A stretch of DNA of 64,000 bases, from the NCBI GenBank assembly GCA_045596365.1, contig JAZOCE010000001.1, positions 124,001 through 188,000 on the forward strand, written 5' to 3'. This DNA is from RGIG4079 sp045596365. GTDB lineage: Bacteria > Bacteroidota > Bacteroidia > Bacteroidales > Muribaculaceae. The notes under the pieces were generated by a model. It saw only the letters and a program-made list of their open reading frames with translations, did not search any database and was not told the DNA's origin. Below are positions 9,108-17,920 of the stretch, in pieces (position 1 is the stretch's first letter; every line of letters starts with the position of its first letter). The translations under genes were made by a program, and so were the position numbers.

Positions 9108-9458
9108 ATGCCAAGATCAGTAAATCATGTAGCTTCAAGAGCTCGTAGAAAGAAAATTTTAAAACTAACAAGAGGTTATTACGGATGTCGTAAAAACGTT
9201 TGGACCGTAGCTAAAAACACTTGGGAAAAAGGTTTGACTTACGCATATCGCGATCGTAAGAACAAAAAACGCAATTTCCGTGCGCTTTGGATTCAACGTA
9301 TCAATGCAGCTGCTCGTCTTGAGGACCTATCTTACTCAAAATTAATGGGACTTATCCACAAAGCAGGTATCGAAATTAATCGTAAAGTCCTAGCCGACCT
9401 TGCGCTTAATAATCCGGCTGCATTTAAAGCAATTGTTGACAAAGTTAAGAATGCATAA
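9108..9458 (+). CDS. rplT: 50S ribosomal protein L20
   Basis: A 116-residue basic protein with the canonical start MPRSVNHVASRARRKK and KLTRGYYGCRKN. It binds 23S rRNA early in 50S assembly. In other bacteria L20 represses its own operon. The 104-base spacer before this gene is longer than needed for a ribosome binding site and could hold such control, but I see no L20-binding mimic I can defend. A strong terminator follows. Confidence 0.97.
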   Translation: MPRSVNHVASRARRKKILKLTRGYYGCRKNVWTVAKNTWEKGLTYAYRDRKNKKRNFRALWIQRINAAARLEDLSYSKLMGLIHKAGIEINRKVLADLALNNPAAFKAIVDKVKNA

Positions 9459-9482
9459 TTCTTATTATTGCAACTAAGATAT

Positions 9483-9507
9483 AGCGAGTTCCAAATTGGA
9501 ACTCGCT
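9483..9507 (+). terminator. Intrinsic terminator of the thrS-infC-rpmI-rplT cluster
   Basis: A ten-base-pair hairpin (AGCGAGTTCC with GGAACTCGCT, loop AAATT) is followed by TATTTTATTTATAT. Confidence 0.85.
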
Positions 9508-9567
9508 TATTTTATTTATATCTAATAAATATTTTTATTTCAATATTAAAACAACCGAGATTTTCAC

Positions 9568-9575
9568 TAAATTTG
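9568..9575 (+). promoter_or_regulatory. Putative -7 box of glnS
   Basis: TAAATTTG, with TTA (near TTG) 19 bases upstream at 9546-9548; 28 bases before the glnS start. Confidence 0.65.
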
Positions 9576-9603
9576 CACTCAATAAGCAACAAAAAGAATA
9601 TAT

Positions 9604-11307
9604 ATGGTTGAAATTAATGAATCTGAAAATAACGAGAAAAAAGGGTTGAATTTTGTTGAACAACTCGTTTTCGATGACTTACAAGAAGGTAAAAATGGAG
9701 GACGATTAAATACCCGATTTCCACCTGAGCCAAACGGATACTTACACATTGGGCACGCCAAAGCAATTTGTATGGACTTTGGAATTGCAGAAAAATTTGG
9801 AGGCACTTGTAATTTGCGTTTTGATGACACAAATCCAGTAAAAGAAGATGTTGAATATGTAGATGCTATTCGTGAAGATATTCATTGGTTAGGATTTGAT
9901 TGGGGCGATAGAGAATATTACGCTTCAGATTATTTTCCTAAATTGTATGATTTAGCTATTCGACTAATAAAAGAAGGAAAAGCGTATGTTGATGATCAAT
10001 CATCAGAAGAAATAGCTGCACAGAAAGGGGCTCCAACTATCCCCGGAACAGAAAGTCCCTATCGCAACCGCTCTATCGAAGAAAACCTTGACTTATTTGA
10101 AAGAATGAATAAAGGCGAATTTGAAGAAGGAGCCAGAGTACTTCGTGCAAAAATTGACATGAGCTCTTCTAATATGCATTTCCGCGATCCAATAATGTAT
10201 CGCATAATAAAGCACCCTCACCATAGAACAGGTACAACATGGAACGTATATCCTATGTATGACTTTGCTCATGGACAGAGTGATTATTTTGAAGGCGTTA
10301 CACACTCCATATGCACACTCGAATTTGTTCCGCATCGTCCATTATATGAGTACTATGTAAAAGAATTAGCCGATGAAAGCTACTGTCCCAGACAAATAGA
10401 GTTCAACCGATTAAATCTCACATATACAGTAATGAGCAAACGTAAATTACTGCAATTAGTAAAAGAAGGTTTAGTCGCAGGGTGGGATGATCCTCGTATG
10501 CCTACGATTTGTGGTATGCGCCGTCGTGGATACACTCCTGATTCAATAAAAAATTTCATTTCAACAATAGGATATACTAAATACGAAGCTCTTAATAGTA
10601 TTTCTTTATTAGAACACGCAGTAAGAGAGGATCTCAACAAAAATGCAACTCGTGTAATGGCTGTTATTAATCCACTCAGAGTGGTTATTACTAACTACCC
10701 TGATGGAGAGACAGAAATGGTGGAAATGGAAAACAATCCTGAACAAGAAAATAGTGGAGTTCATGCGATGCCTTTTTCACGAGAAATTTATATCGAGCGA
10801 GATGATTTTATGGAAAACCCACCTAAAAAATATTTCCGTTTAGCTCCTGATTGTGAAGTGAGACTTAAAGGAGCATATATCATCAAATGTACTGGTGTCA
10901 AAAAAGATGAATTTGGGAATATTGAAGAGGTATATTGTACCTATGATGCAGACACTCGTAGTGGCCTTCCTGGTAGCGCTCGCAAAGTTAAAGGCACTTT
11001 ACATTGGGTATCTGCTCAACATGCCAAAGATGCAACAGTTAGAATATATGATAGATTATTTGATGTCGAAAATCCTGCGGCAGAGACAGAGCGAGATTTC
11101 CGCGAAATGCTTAATCCTGAATCGCTAAAAGTAATTTCTGGAGTAAAAATAGAGCCATTTTTAGCCGACAATGCTGTTGTAGGCAATAAATTCCAGTTCC
11201 AACGTATTGGATATTTTACGCCTGACTATGATTCTACTCAGGATAATATAATTTTCAACCGAACAATTGCATTAAAGGATAGTTGGGAAAAAACACAAAA
11301 AAAATAA
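9604..11307 (+). CDS. glnS: Glutamine-tRNA ligase
   Basis: A class I aminoacyl-tRNA synthetase that charges tRNA-Gln directly. The protein has 567 residues. The HIGH motif is at 48-51 in PPEPNGYLHIGHAKA, and the KMSKS equivalent is MSKRK near residue 277. A beta-barrel anticodon-binding region follows, with GLPGSARKVKGTLHW. The HIGH context is typical of GlnRS rather than GluRS. The cognate tRNA-Gln(CUG) lies 4.5 kb upstream. Its own promoter precedes it, and a bidirectional terminator separates it from the opposite-strand hydrolase. Confidence 0.98.
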   Translation: MVEINESENNEKKGLNFVEQLVFDDLQEGKNGGRLNTRFPPEPNGYLHIGHAKAICMDFGIAEKFGGTCNLRFDDTNPVKEDVEYVDAIREDIHWLGFDWGDREYYASDYFPKLYDLAIRLIKEGKAYVDDQSSEEIAAQKGAPTIPGTESPYRNRSIEENLDLFERMNKGEFEEGARVLRAKIDMSSSNMHFRDPIMYRIIKHPHHRTGTTWNVYPMYDFAHGQSDYFEGVTHSICTLEFVPHRPLYEYYVKELADESYCPRQIEFNRLNLTYTVMSKRKLLQLVKEGLVAGWDDPRMPTICGMRRRGYTPDSIKNFISTIGYTKYEALNSISLLEHAVREDLNKNATRVMAVINPLRVVITNYPDGETEMVEMENNPEQENSGVHAMPFSREIYIERDDFMENPPKKYFRLAPDCEVRLKGAYIIKCTGVKKDEFGNIEEVYCTYDADTRSGLPGSARKVKGTLHWVSAQHAKDATVRIYDRLFDVENPAAETERDFREMLNPESLKVISGVKIEPFLADNAVVGNKFQFQRIGYFTPDYDSTQDNIIFNRTIALKDSWEKTQKK

Positions 11308-11325
11308 GCTCATAAAAGACTATTC

Positions 11326-11367
11326 TATAAGAACAAAGCCTCGCATAAGCGAGGCTTTGTTCTTATA
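11326..11367. terminator. Bidirectional terminator between glnS and the MBL-fold hydrolase
   Basis: A perfect 19-base-pair inverted repeat with an ATAA loop (left arm 11326-11344, right arm 11349-11367). It overlaps the stop codon of the opposite-strand hydrolase. A-rich and T-rich flanks allow function in both directions. Confidence 0.85.
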
Positions 11368-12001
11368 AGTAAGGATTATGTTGCTTTTCATCTTTTATTG
11401 TTGTCTCAAATCCATGTCCGGGATATACTATTGTATCATCAGGTAGTGTCATAAGCGTACAATTAATAGCATCAATTAATTGTTTATAATTACCCCCAGG
11501 CAAATCAGTACGACCTATACTACGCTGAAATAATACATCTCCTGATATTATAAAATTGGAATCTATTGCATATATAACAATACTACCTGGAGAATGCCCT
11601 GGAACTTGTTTAACTATAACATCTTCTTCTCCAATTTTTAATTTATCTCCATCTTTTAATTCTTTTTCAATAACCAAGTCCATAACAGATATAGGTAATC
11701 CAAACATATTAGCCTGTTGCGTTAACCGTTCTGCAAGAAATTGATCATTCATATTTCCCATTAGCGTCAACCCATATTTATTCTTTATATATGCAACGCC
11801 AAACGAATGATCTATATGCATATGGGTATTTATCAGATATTTAAGACGGAGCTTATTTGCCTTTATAAATTCATCTATCTCATTCGTTTCTACTTCATTA
11901 ATCATTCCTGGATCAATGATTGCTGCGTCTTTACTTATATCATCCCATATAATATAAGTATTAACCCCAAACATATTAAAAGTAAAACGAATAATATTCA
12001 T
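11363..12001 (-). CDS. MBL-fold hydrolase, glyoxalase II-like
   Basis: A 212-residue metallo-beta-lactamase-fold protein. The di-metal site is clear: THMHIDH (H60, H62, D64, H65), then GHSPGS, SGDVLF and YPGHG. The FQRSIGRTDLPGG segment is typical of the small YcbL/GloB-like hydrolases, which cleave glutathione- or other thiol-ester substrates. The physiological substrate is unknown. It follows rsmG by 12 bases on the same strand and probably shares its promoter. The stop codon lies within the shared terminator hairpin. Confidence 0.88.
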   Translation of the reverse strand: MNIIRFTFNMFGVNTYIIWDDISKDAAIIDPGMINEVETNEIDEFIKANKLRLKYLINTHMHIDHSFGVAYIKNKYGLTLMGNMNDQFLAERLTQQANMFGLPISVMDLVIEKELKDGDKLKIGEEDVIVKQVPGHSPGSIVIYAIDSNFIISGDVLFQRSIGRTDLPGGNYKQLIDAINCTLMTLPDDTIVYPGHGFETTIKDEKQHNPYL

Positions 12002-12013
12002 AATAACACGTTA

Positions 12014-12634
12014 TTACATTGGAACATATATAATCTTTTTTGTCTCAAAAAAAGGTTCATTGAAAAATTCTGTTATTGAATAATCTGCGACAGGGTAATT
12101 TACCCCATTAATTTCATCTTCAAGATTACCTCCTTTCAAACAGATCAATCCATTTTGATAATTATTTCGCCCATTTTTTGCAACATTCTTTCTAATCAAT
12201 GGAACAAGTTCATCTAATCTCATGACTGCACGACTAACAACAAAATCATACTTTTGACGACACTCTCCAATATCTCCATATTGAAACGTTACATTCTTTA
12301 GACCTATTTCATTTGCAATACTCGAAGCTACTGTTAATTTCTTTTTTATGCGATCAATAAGATGGAATGAACATTCAGGAAATATAATAGCTAAAGGAAT
12401 CCCAGGGAAACCGCCCCCTGTTCCCATATCGAGAAATGTAGTCCCATCTATTGGGATCAAGAATTTAGCAATTGATAATGAATGTAAAATATGATTAGTA
12501 TACAAATTATCTATATCTTTCCGAGAAATAACATTAATCTTCTCATTCCACTCAGGATACAAAGACCCTAACATCTTAAATTGCTGTATCTGTATATCAG
12601 TTAAATTCGAGAAATATTTAAAAATACATTCCAT
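12014..12634 (-). CDS. rsmG: 16S rRNA (guanine527-N7)-methyltransferase
   Basis: RsmG (GidB) uses SAM to methylate G527 in the 530 loop of 16S rRNA. The protein has 206 residues. The SAM-binding motif DMGTGGGFPG is at residues 69-78, followed by HLIDRIKKK and the family segment VVSRAVMRLDEL. It is transcribed divergently from the CvfB-like gene; the -7 boxes of the two lie about 25 bases apart. Confidence 0.95.
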   Translation of the reverse strand: MECIFKYFSNLTDIQIQQFKMLGSLYPEWNEKINVISRKDIDNLYTNHILHSLSIAKFLIPIDGTTFLDMGTGGGFPGIPLAIIFPECSFHLIDRIKKKLTVASSIANEIGLKNVTFQYGDIGECRQKYDFVVSRAVMRLDELVPLIRKNVAKNGRNNYQNGLICLKGGNLEDEINGVNYPVADYSITEFFNEPFFETKKIIYVPM

Positions 12635-12672
12635 TTATTTGATATTAAATTTACTATATCAATTATTTAAAA

Positions 12673-12680
12673 TAACTTTG
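12673..12680 (+). promoter_or_regulatory. Putative -7 box of the CvfB-like gene
   Basis: TAACTTTG, with TTA at the -33 position (12651-12653); 41 bases before the start. Confidence 0.65.
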
Positions 12681-12704
12681 TAGTATTATTCCTATAATAC
12701 TTGA

Positions 12705-12712
12705 CAAATATA
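12705..12712 (-). promoter_or_regulatory. Putative -7 box of rsmG
   Basis: TATATTTG on the minus strand, about 70 bases before the rsmG start; it lies downstream of the opposite promoter, so the two divergent transcripts would overlap slightly. Confidence 0.5.
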
Positions 12713-12720
12713 ACGAATAT

Positions 12721-13551
12721 ATGATAAATATAGGCAATTTCAACAACTTAAAAGTTCTCAAATTAGTAGATTTTGGTGCATACCTTGATGGTGGTAATAA
12801 TATAGAGATATTATTACCATCAAGATATATAAACACGCCTCTACAAATTAACGATAGTGTTAATGTCTTTATATACACTGATTCGGAAGATCGATTAATA
12901 GCAACCACAGAGAATCCGCTAATCAAAGTTGGAGAATTTGCCTATCTAAAAGCAAAACAAATAACACAATTTGGTGCTTTTTTAGATTGGGGACTACCAA
13001 AAGACTTATTAGTGCCTTTTAGAGAACAAAAGACTCGTATGAAAGAAGATGTAGAATATTTGGTTTACGCATATTTAGATGACACGACTAAACGAATAGT
13101 TGCATCTTCTAAAATAGAAAAGTTCCTTGGAAATAAAATTCCATGCTATAAAAACGGAGAGATAGTTAATATATTGGTGTACACTCAAACAGAAATTGGA
13201 TATAAAGTTATTGTAGATAACATGTTTCATGGAATGTTATATTATAATGAAATTTTCCAAGAAATTAATATTGGAGACAAACTTAATGCGTATATTAAAA
13301 CTATACGACAAGATGGAAAAATTGATTTAACATTAAGCGATAAGATTGAAAATAGAATCTCAATATTGTCTGAGAAAATATATAATTGGATCGTAATAAA
13401 TGGAGGAGAAACTACCATTTGCGACAAATCTAATCCTAAGGAAATAAAAGAGATTTTTGCTTGCAGTAAAAAAGACTTCAAAAAAGCCATTGGTCTATTA
13501 TATAAAGAGCATCGCATATCAATATCAGATAAAGGCATACAAGTTTTATAA
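12721..13551 (+). CDS. CvfB/YitL-type S1 RNA-binding protein
   Basis: A 276-residue protein made of tandem S1-like OB-fold repeats and a C-terminal winged helix, the architecture of the CvfB family (S. aureus virulence regulator, B. subtilis YitL). Repeated segments are LVDFGAYLDGG near residue 15 and ITQFGAFLDWG near residue 80. A third S1 repeat (DKLNAYIKTIRQDGKIDLTL) follows, then a C-terminal helical end. It probably binds RNA; its target is unknown. It is divergent from rsmG and followed by a 129-base gap. Confidence 0.85.
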   Translation: MINIGNFNNLKVLKLVDFGAYLDGGNNIEILLPSRYINTPLQINDSVNVFIYTDSEDRLIATTENPLIKVGEFAYLKAKQITQFGAFLDWGLPKDLLVPFREQKTRMKEDVEYLVYAYLDDTTKRIVASSKIEKFLGNKIPCYKNGEIVNILVYTQTEIGYKVIVDNMFHGMLYYNEIFQEINIGDKLNAYIKTIRQDGKIDLTLSDKIENRISILSEKIYNWIVINGGETTICDKSNPKEIKEIFACSKKDFKKAIGLLYKEHRISISDKGIQVL

Positions 13552-13635
13552 TCATTCTATCCCAACTTATGCTCTTTTTGGCTAATCCTAAGTATTTTTA
13601 GGTCAAAACATTCCTCATATATGATTTTTTTTTAC

Positions 13636-13643
13636 CATCTTTG
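13636..13643 (+). promoter_or_regulatory. Possible -7 box of the lpxD operon
   Basis: CATCTTTG differs from TAnnTTTG at one base; 38 bases before lpxD. Confidence 0.35.
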
Positions 13644-13680
13644 TATGTTAAATACTAATTAAAATCAAAATCATTAATAG

Positions 13681-14703
13681 ATGGAATTTTCTGCTATACA
13701 AATAGCAACACTTGTAAACGGCATCGTCGAAGGTGATAACAATGCAATTGTAAATACTTTTGCAAAAATTGAAGAAGGGCATCCAGGAGCTATTTCCTTT
13801 TTAGCAAATCCCAAATACACTCATTATATCTATAATACAAAATCTTCAATTGTATTAGTTCGCAAAGATTTTATTCCCGAACATCCTATAAGCACAACTT
13901 TAATTAAAGTAGATGATCCATATGCTACATTAGCAATGCTTCTTGATTTGGTAAGTCAACTAATGAATCCACAACCAACAGGTATTGAAGAACCATCTTT
14001 TATATCTCCAGATGTTGAAATACCAGAAGATTGCTATATTGGAACATTTGCATATATTGGCAAAGGGGTAAAATTAGGCAAAGGAGTTAAGATATACCCA
14101 CAGGTATACATAGGCAATAATGTTGAAATTGGAGATAATTCAATTATTTATCCAGGAGTAAAAATATATCATAGTTGCAAAATTGGCGATAGATGTATAT
14201 TACACGCTGGAGTGGTTGTCGGTGGCGACGGATTTGGATTTGCGCCTGTATCATCAGGATATAACAAAATTCCACAAATTGGCAATGTGGAAATTGGCAA
14301 TGATGTTGAAATTGGTGCAAATACTACAATAGACAGAGCAACAATGGGTAGTACACGCATTAAAAATGGCGTAAAATTAGACAATCTAATCCAAGTTGCG
14401 CATAATGTAGAAATCGGTTCTAATACAGTAATGGCTGCACAAGTGGGAATCGCTGGATCTACAAAAGTAGGAGGGAATTGCATGATTGGCGGACAGGTGG
14501 GATTTGCCGGACACATAAATGTGGGTGATAATGTACAAATCGGTGCACAATCAGGTATTCCATCAAACGTAAAAGACAATAGCCGTTTAATGGGATATCC
14601 TGCAACTGACGTCAAAGATTTTGCTCGTCAGACAGTGTATATTAAAAATTTAGGTAAACTAATCGATAAAATCAACGAGATAGAAAAAAAACTGAATAAA
14701 TAA
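13681..14703 (+). CDS. lpxD: UDP-3-O-(3-hydroxyacyl)glucosamine N-acyltransferase
   Basis: LpxD adds the second hydroxyacyl chain, from acyl-ACP, to UDP-3-O-acyl-glucosamine in lipid A synthesis in the cytoplasm. The 340 residues comprise an N-terminal uridine-binding domain (about 1-100, with GAISFLANPKY) and a long left-handed beta helix of hexapeptide repeats. The catalytic histidine is H241 in QVAHNVEIG. A C-terminal helix follows. It is six bases from lpxC-fabZ, which supplies its substrate, in the order lpxD-lpxC/fabZ-lpxA. Confidence 0.97.
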   Translation: MEFSAIQIATLVNGIVEGDNNAIVNTFAKIEEGHPGAISFLANPKYTHYIYNTKSSIVLVRKDFIPEHPISTTLIKVDDPYATLAMLLDLVSQLMNPQPTGIEEPSFISPDVEIPEDCYIGTFAYIGKGVKLGKGVKIYPQVYIGNNVEIGDNSIIYPGVKIYHSCKIGDRCILHAGVVVGGDGFGFAPVSSGYNKIPQIGNVEIGNDVEIGANTTIDRATMGSTRIKNGVKLDNLIQVAHNVEIGSNTVMAAQVGIAGSTKVGGNCMIGGQVGFAGHINVGDNVQIGAQSGIPSNVKDNSRLMGYPATDVKDFARQTVYIKNLGKLIDKINEIEKKLNK

Positions 14704-14709
14704 AACGAT

Positions 14710-16092
14710 ATGAAACAGTTAACATTAAAAAATGAATTCTCTGTTGCAGGCAAAGGACTTCATACAGGAATGCAAATTGAAGCCACATTCTGCCCTGCGC
14801 CAGAAAATCATGGCTATAAATTTCAACGCATCGATATCGAAGGAGAGCCTATTATAGACGCATTAGCAGAAAATGTAACATATACTACTCGTGGTACTGT
14901 TATCAGTAAAGGCGATGTAAAAATTAGCACAATCGAACATGCTCTTGCTGCATTATACGCTGCAGGAATAGACAATTGTCTAATCAAGCTAAATGCTCCG
15001 GAATTACCTATTTTAGATGGTAGTGCAAAAGAATATTGTGAAAAAATTGCAGCAGTTGGCACAATAGAGCAAGCTATTGAAAAAGATTACTACATTGTAA
15101 AACAAAAAATAGAAGTACGAGATGACACAACGGAATCTTCTATCGTTGTCTTACCAGATGATGATTTTAGTATCGATACAATGGTTGCTTTTGATTCTCC
15201 AATACTAACAAATCAATTTGCAACACTTGAAAACCTTGGAAACTTCCCGACAGAAATAGCGGCAAGTCGAACATTTGTATTTGTTCGAGAAATAGAGCCC
15301 TTAGTGAAAGGTAATTTAATAAAAGGAGGAGACTTAGAAAATGCAATTGTTATTTATGATTCTCCTCTTCCTCAAGAAGAATTGGATAGAATTGCAGACC
15401 TAATGAATGTTCCTCGCAAGAGCGTAACTGAATTTGGATATGTTAACGACAAGCCATTGTTTGCTGCTAATGAACCTGCAAGACATAAATTAATGGATGT
15501 CCTTGGAGACATTGCTTTAATTGGACGCCCATTAAAAGGTAAAATTATTGCAACTCGTCCAGGGCACTCTATAAATACAACATTCTCTAAAAAAATTCGT
15601 AAAGAGATAAAGAGACAGGAACTACAAGCACCTATATACAATCCTTCCATTGACCCATTAATGGATGTAAACCAAATTCGCGAATTGCTCCCACACCGCT
15701 ATCCGTTTCTTTTGGTTGATAAAGTTATCGAAAAAAGCGACAAACATATAGTCGGAGTAAAAAATGTTACAGGCAATGAGCCTTTCTTCCAAGGGCACTT
15801 CCCTCAAGAGCCTGTAATGCCTGGAGTATTAATGGTAGAAGCTATGGCTCAAACAGGAGGTCTTTTAGTGTTAGGAACAGTTGATGAACCAGAACGATAT
15901 TCAACTTATTTCATGAAAATAGATAACGTAAAATTCCGCCAAAAGGTAGTTCCTGGAGATACTCTATTATTCCACGTCTCATTCATGACAGAACTTCGTC
16001 GCGGCTGTGCAGTTATGAAAGGCTATGCATTTGTCGGAGAAAAAATTGTTACTGAATGTGAATTCATGGCTCAAATTATAAAAAACAAATAA
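14710..16092 (+). CDS. lpxC-fabZ: Fused UDP-3-O-acyl-GlcNAc deacetylase / 3-hydroxyacyl-ACP dehydratase
   Basis: One 460-residue chain carries two enzymes. LpxC (about residues 1-305) is the zinc deacetylase that commits to lipid A; its metal ligands are H77 in STIEHALAAL and H259 and D263 in HKLMDVLGD. FabZ (about 315-460) dehydrates 3-hydroxyacyl-ACP for fatty acid elongation; its hot-dog fold has LLPHRYPFLLVDKV, catalytic H363 in GHFPQEPVMPG and the glutamate in VEAMAQ. The two compete for the same acyl-ACP pool, so the fusion couples lipid A and phospholipid supply. This fusion is known in Bacteroidetes. Confidence 0.97.
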   Translation: MKQLTLKNEFSVAGKGLHTGMQIEATFCPAPENHGYKFQRIDIEGEPIIDALAENVTYTTRGTVISKGDVKISTIEHALAALYAAGIDNCLIKLNAPELPILDGSAKEYCEKIAAVGTIEQAIEKDYYIVKQKIEVRDDTTESSIVVLPDDDFSIDTMVAFDSPILTNQFATLENLGNFPTEIAASRTFVFVREIEPLVKGNLIKGGDLENAIVIYDSPLPQEELDRIADLMNVPRKSVTEFGYVNDKPLFAANEPARHKLMDVLGDIALIGRPLKGKIIATRPGHSINTTFSKKIRKEIKRQELQAPIYNPSIDPLMDVNQIRELLPHRYPFLLVDKVIEKSDKHIVGVKNVTGNEPFFQGHFPQEPVMPGVLMVEAMAQTGGLLVLGTVDEPERYSTYFMKIDNVKFRQKVVPGDTLLFHVSFMTELRRGCAVMKGYAFVGEKIVTECEFMAQIIKNK

Positions 16093-16100
16093 CTCTCAAT

Positions 16101-16877
16101 ATGAAACAACCATTAGCATACATTCATCCCGCTGCTAAAATTGCACATAACGTTGTGATTGATCCATTTGTTACTATTGATCAAAACGTTGAAATCGGCG
16201 AAGGTACCCGCATCTGTAGCAATGTTACAATCATGGAAGGTGCTCGCATTGGTAAAAATTGTACGATTTTCCCTGGTGCAGTTATATCTGCAGTACCTCA
16301 AGACCTCAAATTTGACGGAGAAGAAACACTTGCAATCATTGGAGATAATACAACTCTTCGCGAATGTGTTACAATCAACCGAGGAACCGCAGCAAAAGGA
16401 AAAACAATTGTAGGCAACAACTGCTTGATTATGGCTTACTCCCATGTTGCTCACGATACTATCGTTGGGAACAACGTAATTATCTCTAATGCGACACAAC
16501 TTGCAGGAGAAGTTGTTGTTGACGACTTTGCAGTTATAGGCGGAGGAGCATTAATACACCAATTCTGCCATATAGGACCTCATGTGATGATTCAAGGAGG
16601 AGCTCTTGTCAATAAGGACATCCCTCCATACGTTAAGGCTGCTCGTGAGCCAATCGCATACGCCGGAATAAACTCAATAGGTTTACGCCGTAGAAATTTC
16701 AGTAGCGAAACTATTCGTGAAATTCAAGAAATTTATCGTTACTTATATCTTTCTGGATTAAACAATACCGATGCAGTAGAACGCATTGAGGCAGAGCTAC
16801 CAGCGTCAAAAGAGCGTGATGAAATTATACTTTTTGTACGTAATTCTAAACGTGGTATTATTCGTGGATATGTATAA
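16101..16877 (+). CDS. lpxA: Acyl-ACP--UDP-N-acetylglucosamine O-acyltransferase
   Basis: LpxA performs the first step of lipid A synthesis, moving a hydroxyacyl chain from ACP to the 3-OH of UDP-GlcNAc. The protein has 258 residues. A hexapeptide-repeat beta helix fills the N-terminal two thirds, with the catalytic histidine in AYSHVAHD near residue 117. The C-terminal helical domain has NSIGLRRRNFS. It ends the lpxD operon and is followed by a strong bidirectional terminator. Confidence 0.97.
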   Translation: MKQPLAYIHPAAKIAHNVVIDPFVTIDQNVEIGEGTRICSNVTIMEGARIGKNCTIFPGAVISAVPQDLKFDGEETLAIIGDNTTLRECVTINRGTAAKGKTIVGNNCLIMAYSHVAHDTIVGNNVIISNATQLAGEVVVDDFAVIGGGALIHQFCHIGPHVMIQGGALVNKDIPPYVKAAREPIAYAGINSIGLRRRNFSSETIREIQEIYRYLYLSGLNNTDAVERIEAELPASKERDEIILFVRNSKRGIIRGYV

Positions 16878-16893
16878 TCTCTTCCGAAATAGA

Positions 16894-16936
16894 ATCAATA
16901 AAAAAGCTACTTCAATGAAGTAGCTTTTTTATTGAT
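16894..16936. terminator. Bidirectional terminator between lpxA and the DUF3127 gene
   Basis: A perfect 20-base-pair hairpin with loop AAT (arms 16894-16913 and 16917-16936). Poly-A and poly-T runs in the arms suit both directions. Confidence 0.85.
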
Positions 16937-16938
16937 AT

Positions 16939-17304
16939 TTAGAATGGTAAATCATCGCTTTCATCTGTTGTTGTAAATTCCGGTGGGGGAGGGACATCTC
17001 CGGGAATTGATTGAGTAGGCGTCGAAATAGGAGCTGCTCCATCTTTTTCAGCCTTCCATCCGCGAATACTTGTAAACCAACGACCATTATATTCACGACT
17101 CTCAATATCAAAACTCAATGTAACTACATCTCCAACATTTAGAGGATATTGATCAGCCCTCTCTCCGAAAAAATCAAAATGAACTTTGTGAGGGTATGTT
17201 TCTTGCGTTTCTAAAACATATTCTCTTTTTTTCCATGCATTTCCAGCTTTTGATGTCCCAGACATTTCAGGAAGAGCAAGAATTATTTTTCCTTTAATTT
17301 CCAT
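16939..17304 (-). CDS. DUF3127 protein with an SSB-like acidic tail
   Basis: A 121-residue protein. Residues 1-90 look like a single OB fold (MEIKGKIILALPEMSG, then VHFDFFGERADQ and SFDIESREYNGRW), as in DUF3127. A proline-rich linker follows. The chain ends in acidic residues and DDLPF, closely resembling the DDIPF tip with which single-stranded DNA-binding protein recruits repair partners. A role in DNA metabolism is therefore possible, but nothing adjacent confirms it. It is transcribed alone from a TATTTTTG promoter. Confidence 0.85.
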   Translation of the reverse strand: MEIKGKIILALPEMSGTSKAGNAWKKREYVLETQETYPHKVHFDFFGERADQYPLNVGDVVTLSFDIESREYNGRWFTSIRGWKAEKDGAAPISTPTQSIPGDVPPPPEFTTTDESDDLPF

Positions 17305-17331
17305 TATACTATTATGTTAAGTTATTTCTTG

Positions 17332-17339
17332 CAAAAATA
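17332..17339 (-). promoter_or_regulatory. Putative -7 box of the DUF3127 gene
   Basis: TATTTTTG on the minus strand, 27 bases before the start. Confidence 0.55.
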
Positions 17340-17479
17340 GGAAATTGCCTCAAAATATGCCAAATAAAATTCAATAAACTTATTAACAGAAAACATCTAA
17401 AATCTGTTATTCTCAAAATTTCATTACAAACGATAAATATCTGAGACATTTTAATTAACTTAGCCTAAAAAATAATCAT

Positions 17480-17920
17480 ATGGCAAATAATTCAGAGTGG
17501 TGGACTGCACCAACCGAAAGTGAAAACGGCAATCTCATTATGGTAACAGGTCGTCGCGATATCGAAAAATTTAAAAATAATCCTAAATTCAATATCCGAA
17601 TAGAGGTTACATGGAAATATAATAGTGATAAGTCTGGAATGCCCGACTTTGAAACATCTACTTTAATGGAGGCAGTTCAGACATCTATTGAAAATACATT
17701 TAAGAAAGATCCTATTGCAATATTAACAGGCATATATACAGGTGATGGAGAACGCAATTGGATATTCTACACCTTGAGCACCAATATTTTCGGAAAGAAA
17801 TTTAATGAAGCTCTTCAACTATTTGAATTACTTCCAATAACAATATATGCCGAAAATGATCCAGATTGGAATGAATACCAAGAAATGAAATTATTAACTG
17901 AAATCCAACCCGAAGATTAA
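17480..17920 (+). CDS. DUF695 protein
   Basis: A 146-residue soluble protein matching DUF695 as I remember it: an N-terminal GRRD segment, VTWKYN, AILTGIYTGDGERNWIFYT, and near the C-terminus LPITIYAENDPDWNEYQ. The function is unknown. Its last 27 bases overlap the end of the opposite-strand flavoprotein gene. Upstream, TAACTTAG (17456-17463) is one base from the -7 consensus. Confidence 0.8.
   Translation: MANNSEWWTAPTESENGNLIMVTGRRDIEKFKNNPKFNIRIEVTWKYNSDKSGMPDFETSTLMEAVQTSIENTFKKDPIAILTGIYTGDGERNWIFYTLSTNIFGKKFNEALQLFELLPITIYAENDPDWNEYQEMKLLTEIQPED

Noticed and set aside
14169..14615. 148-codon minus-strand frame inside lpxD
   Set aside because: Cysteine- and proline-rich product is the antisense of the hexapeptide repeats of LpxD.
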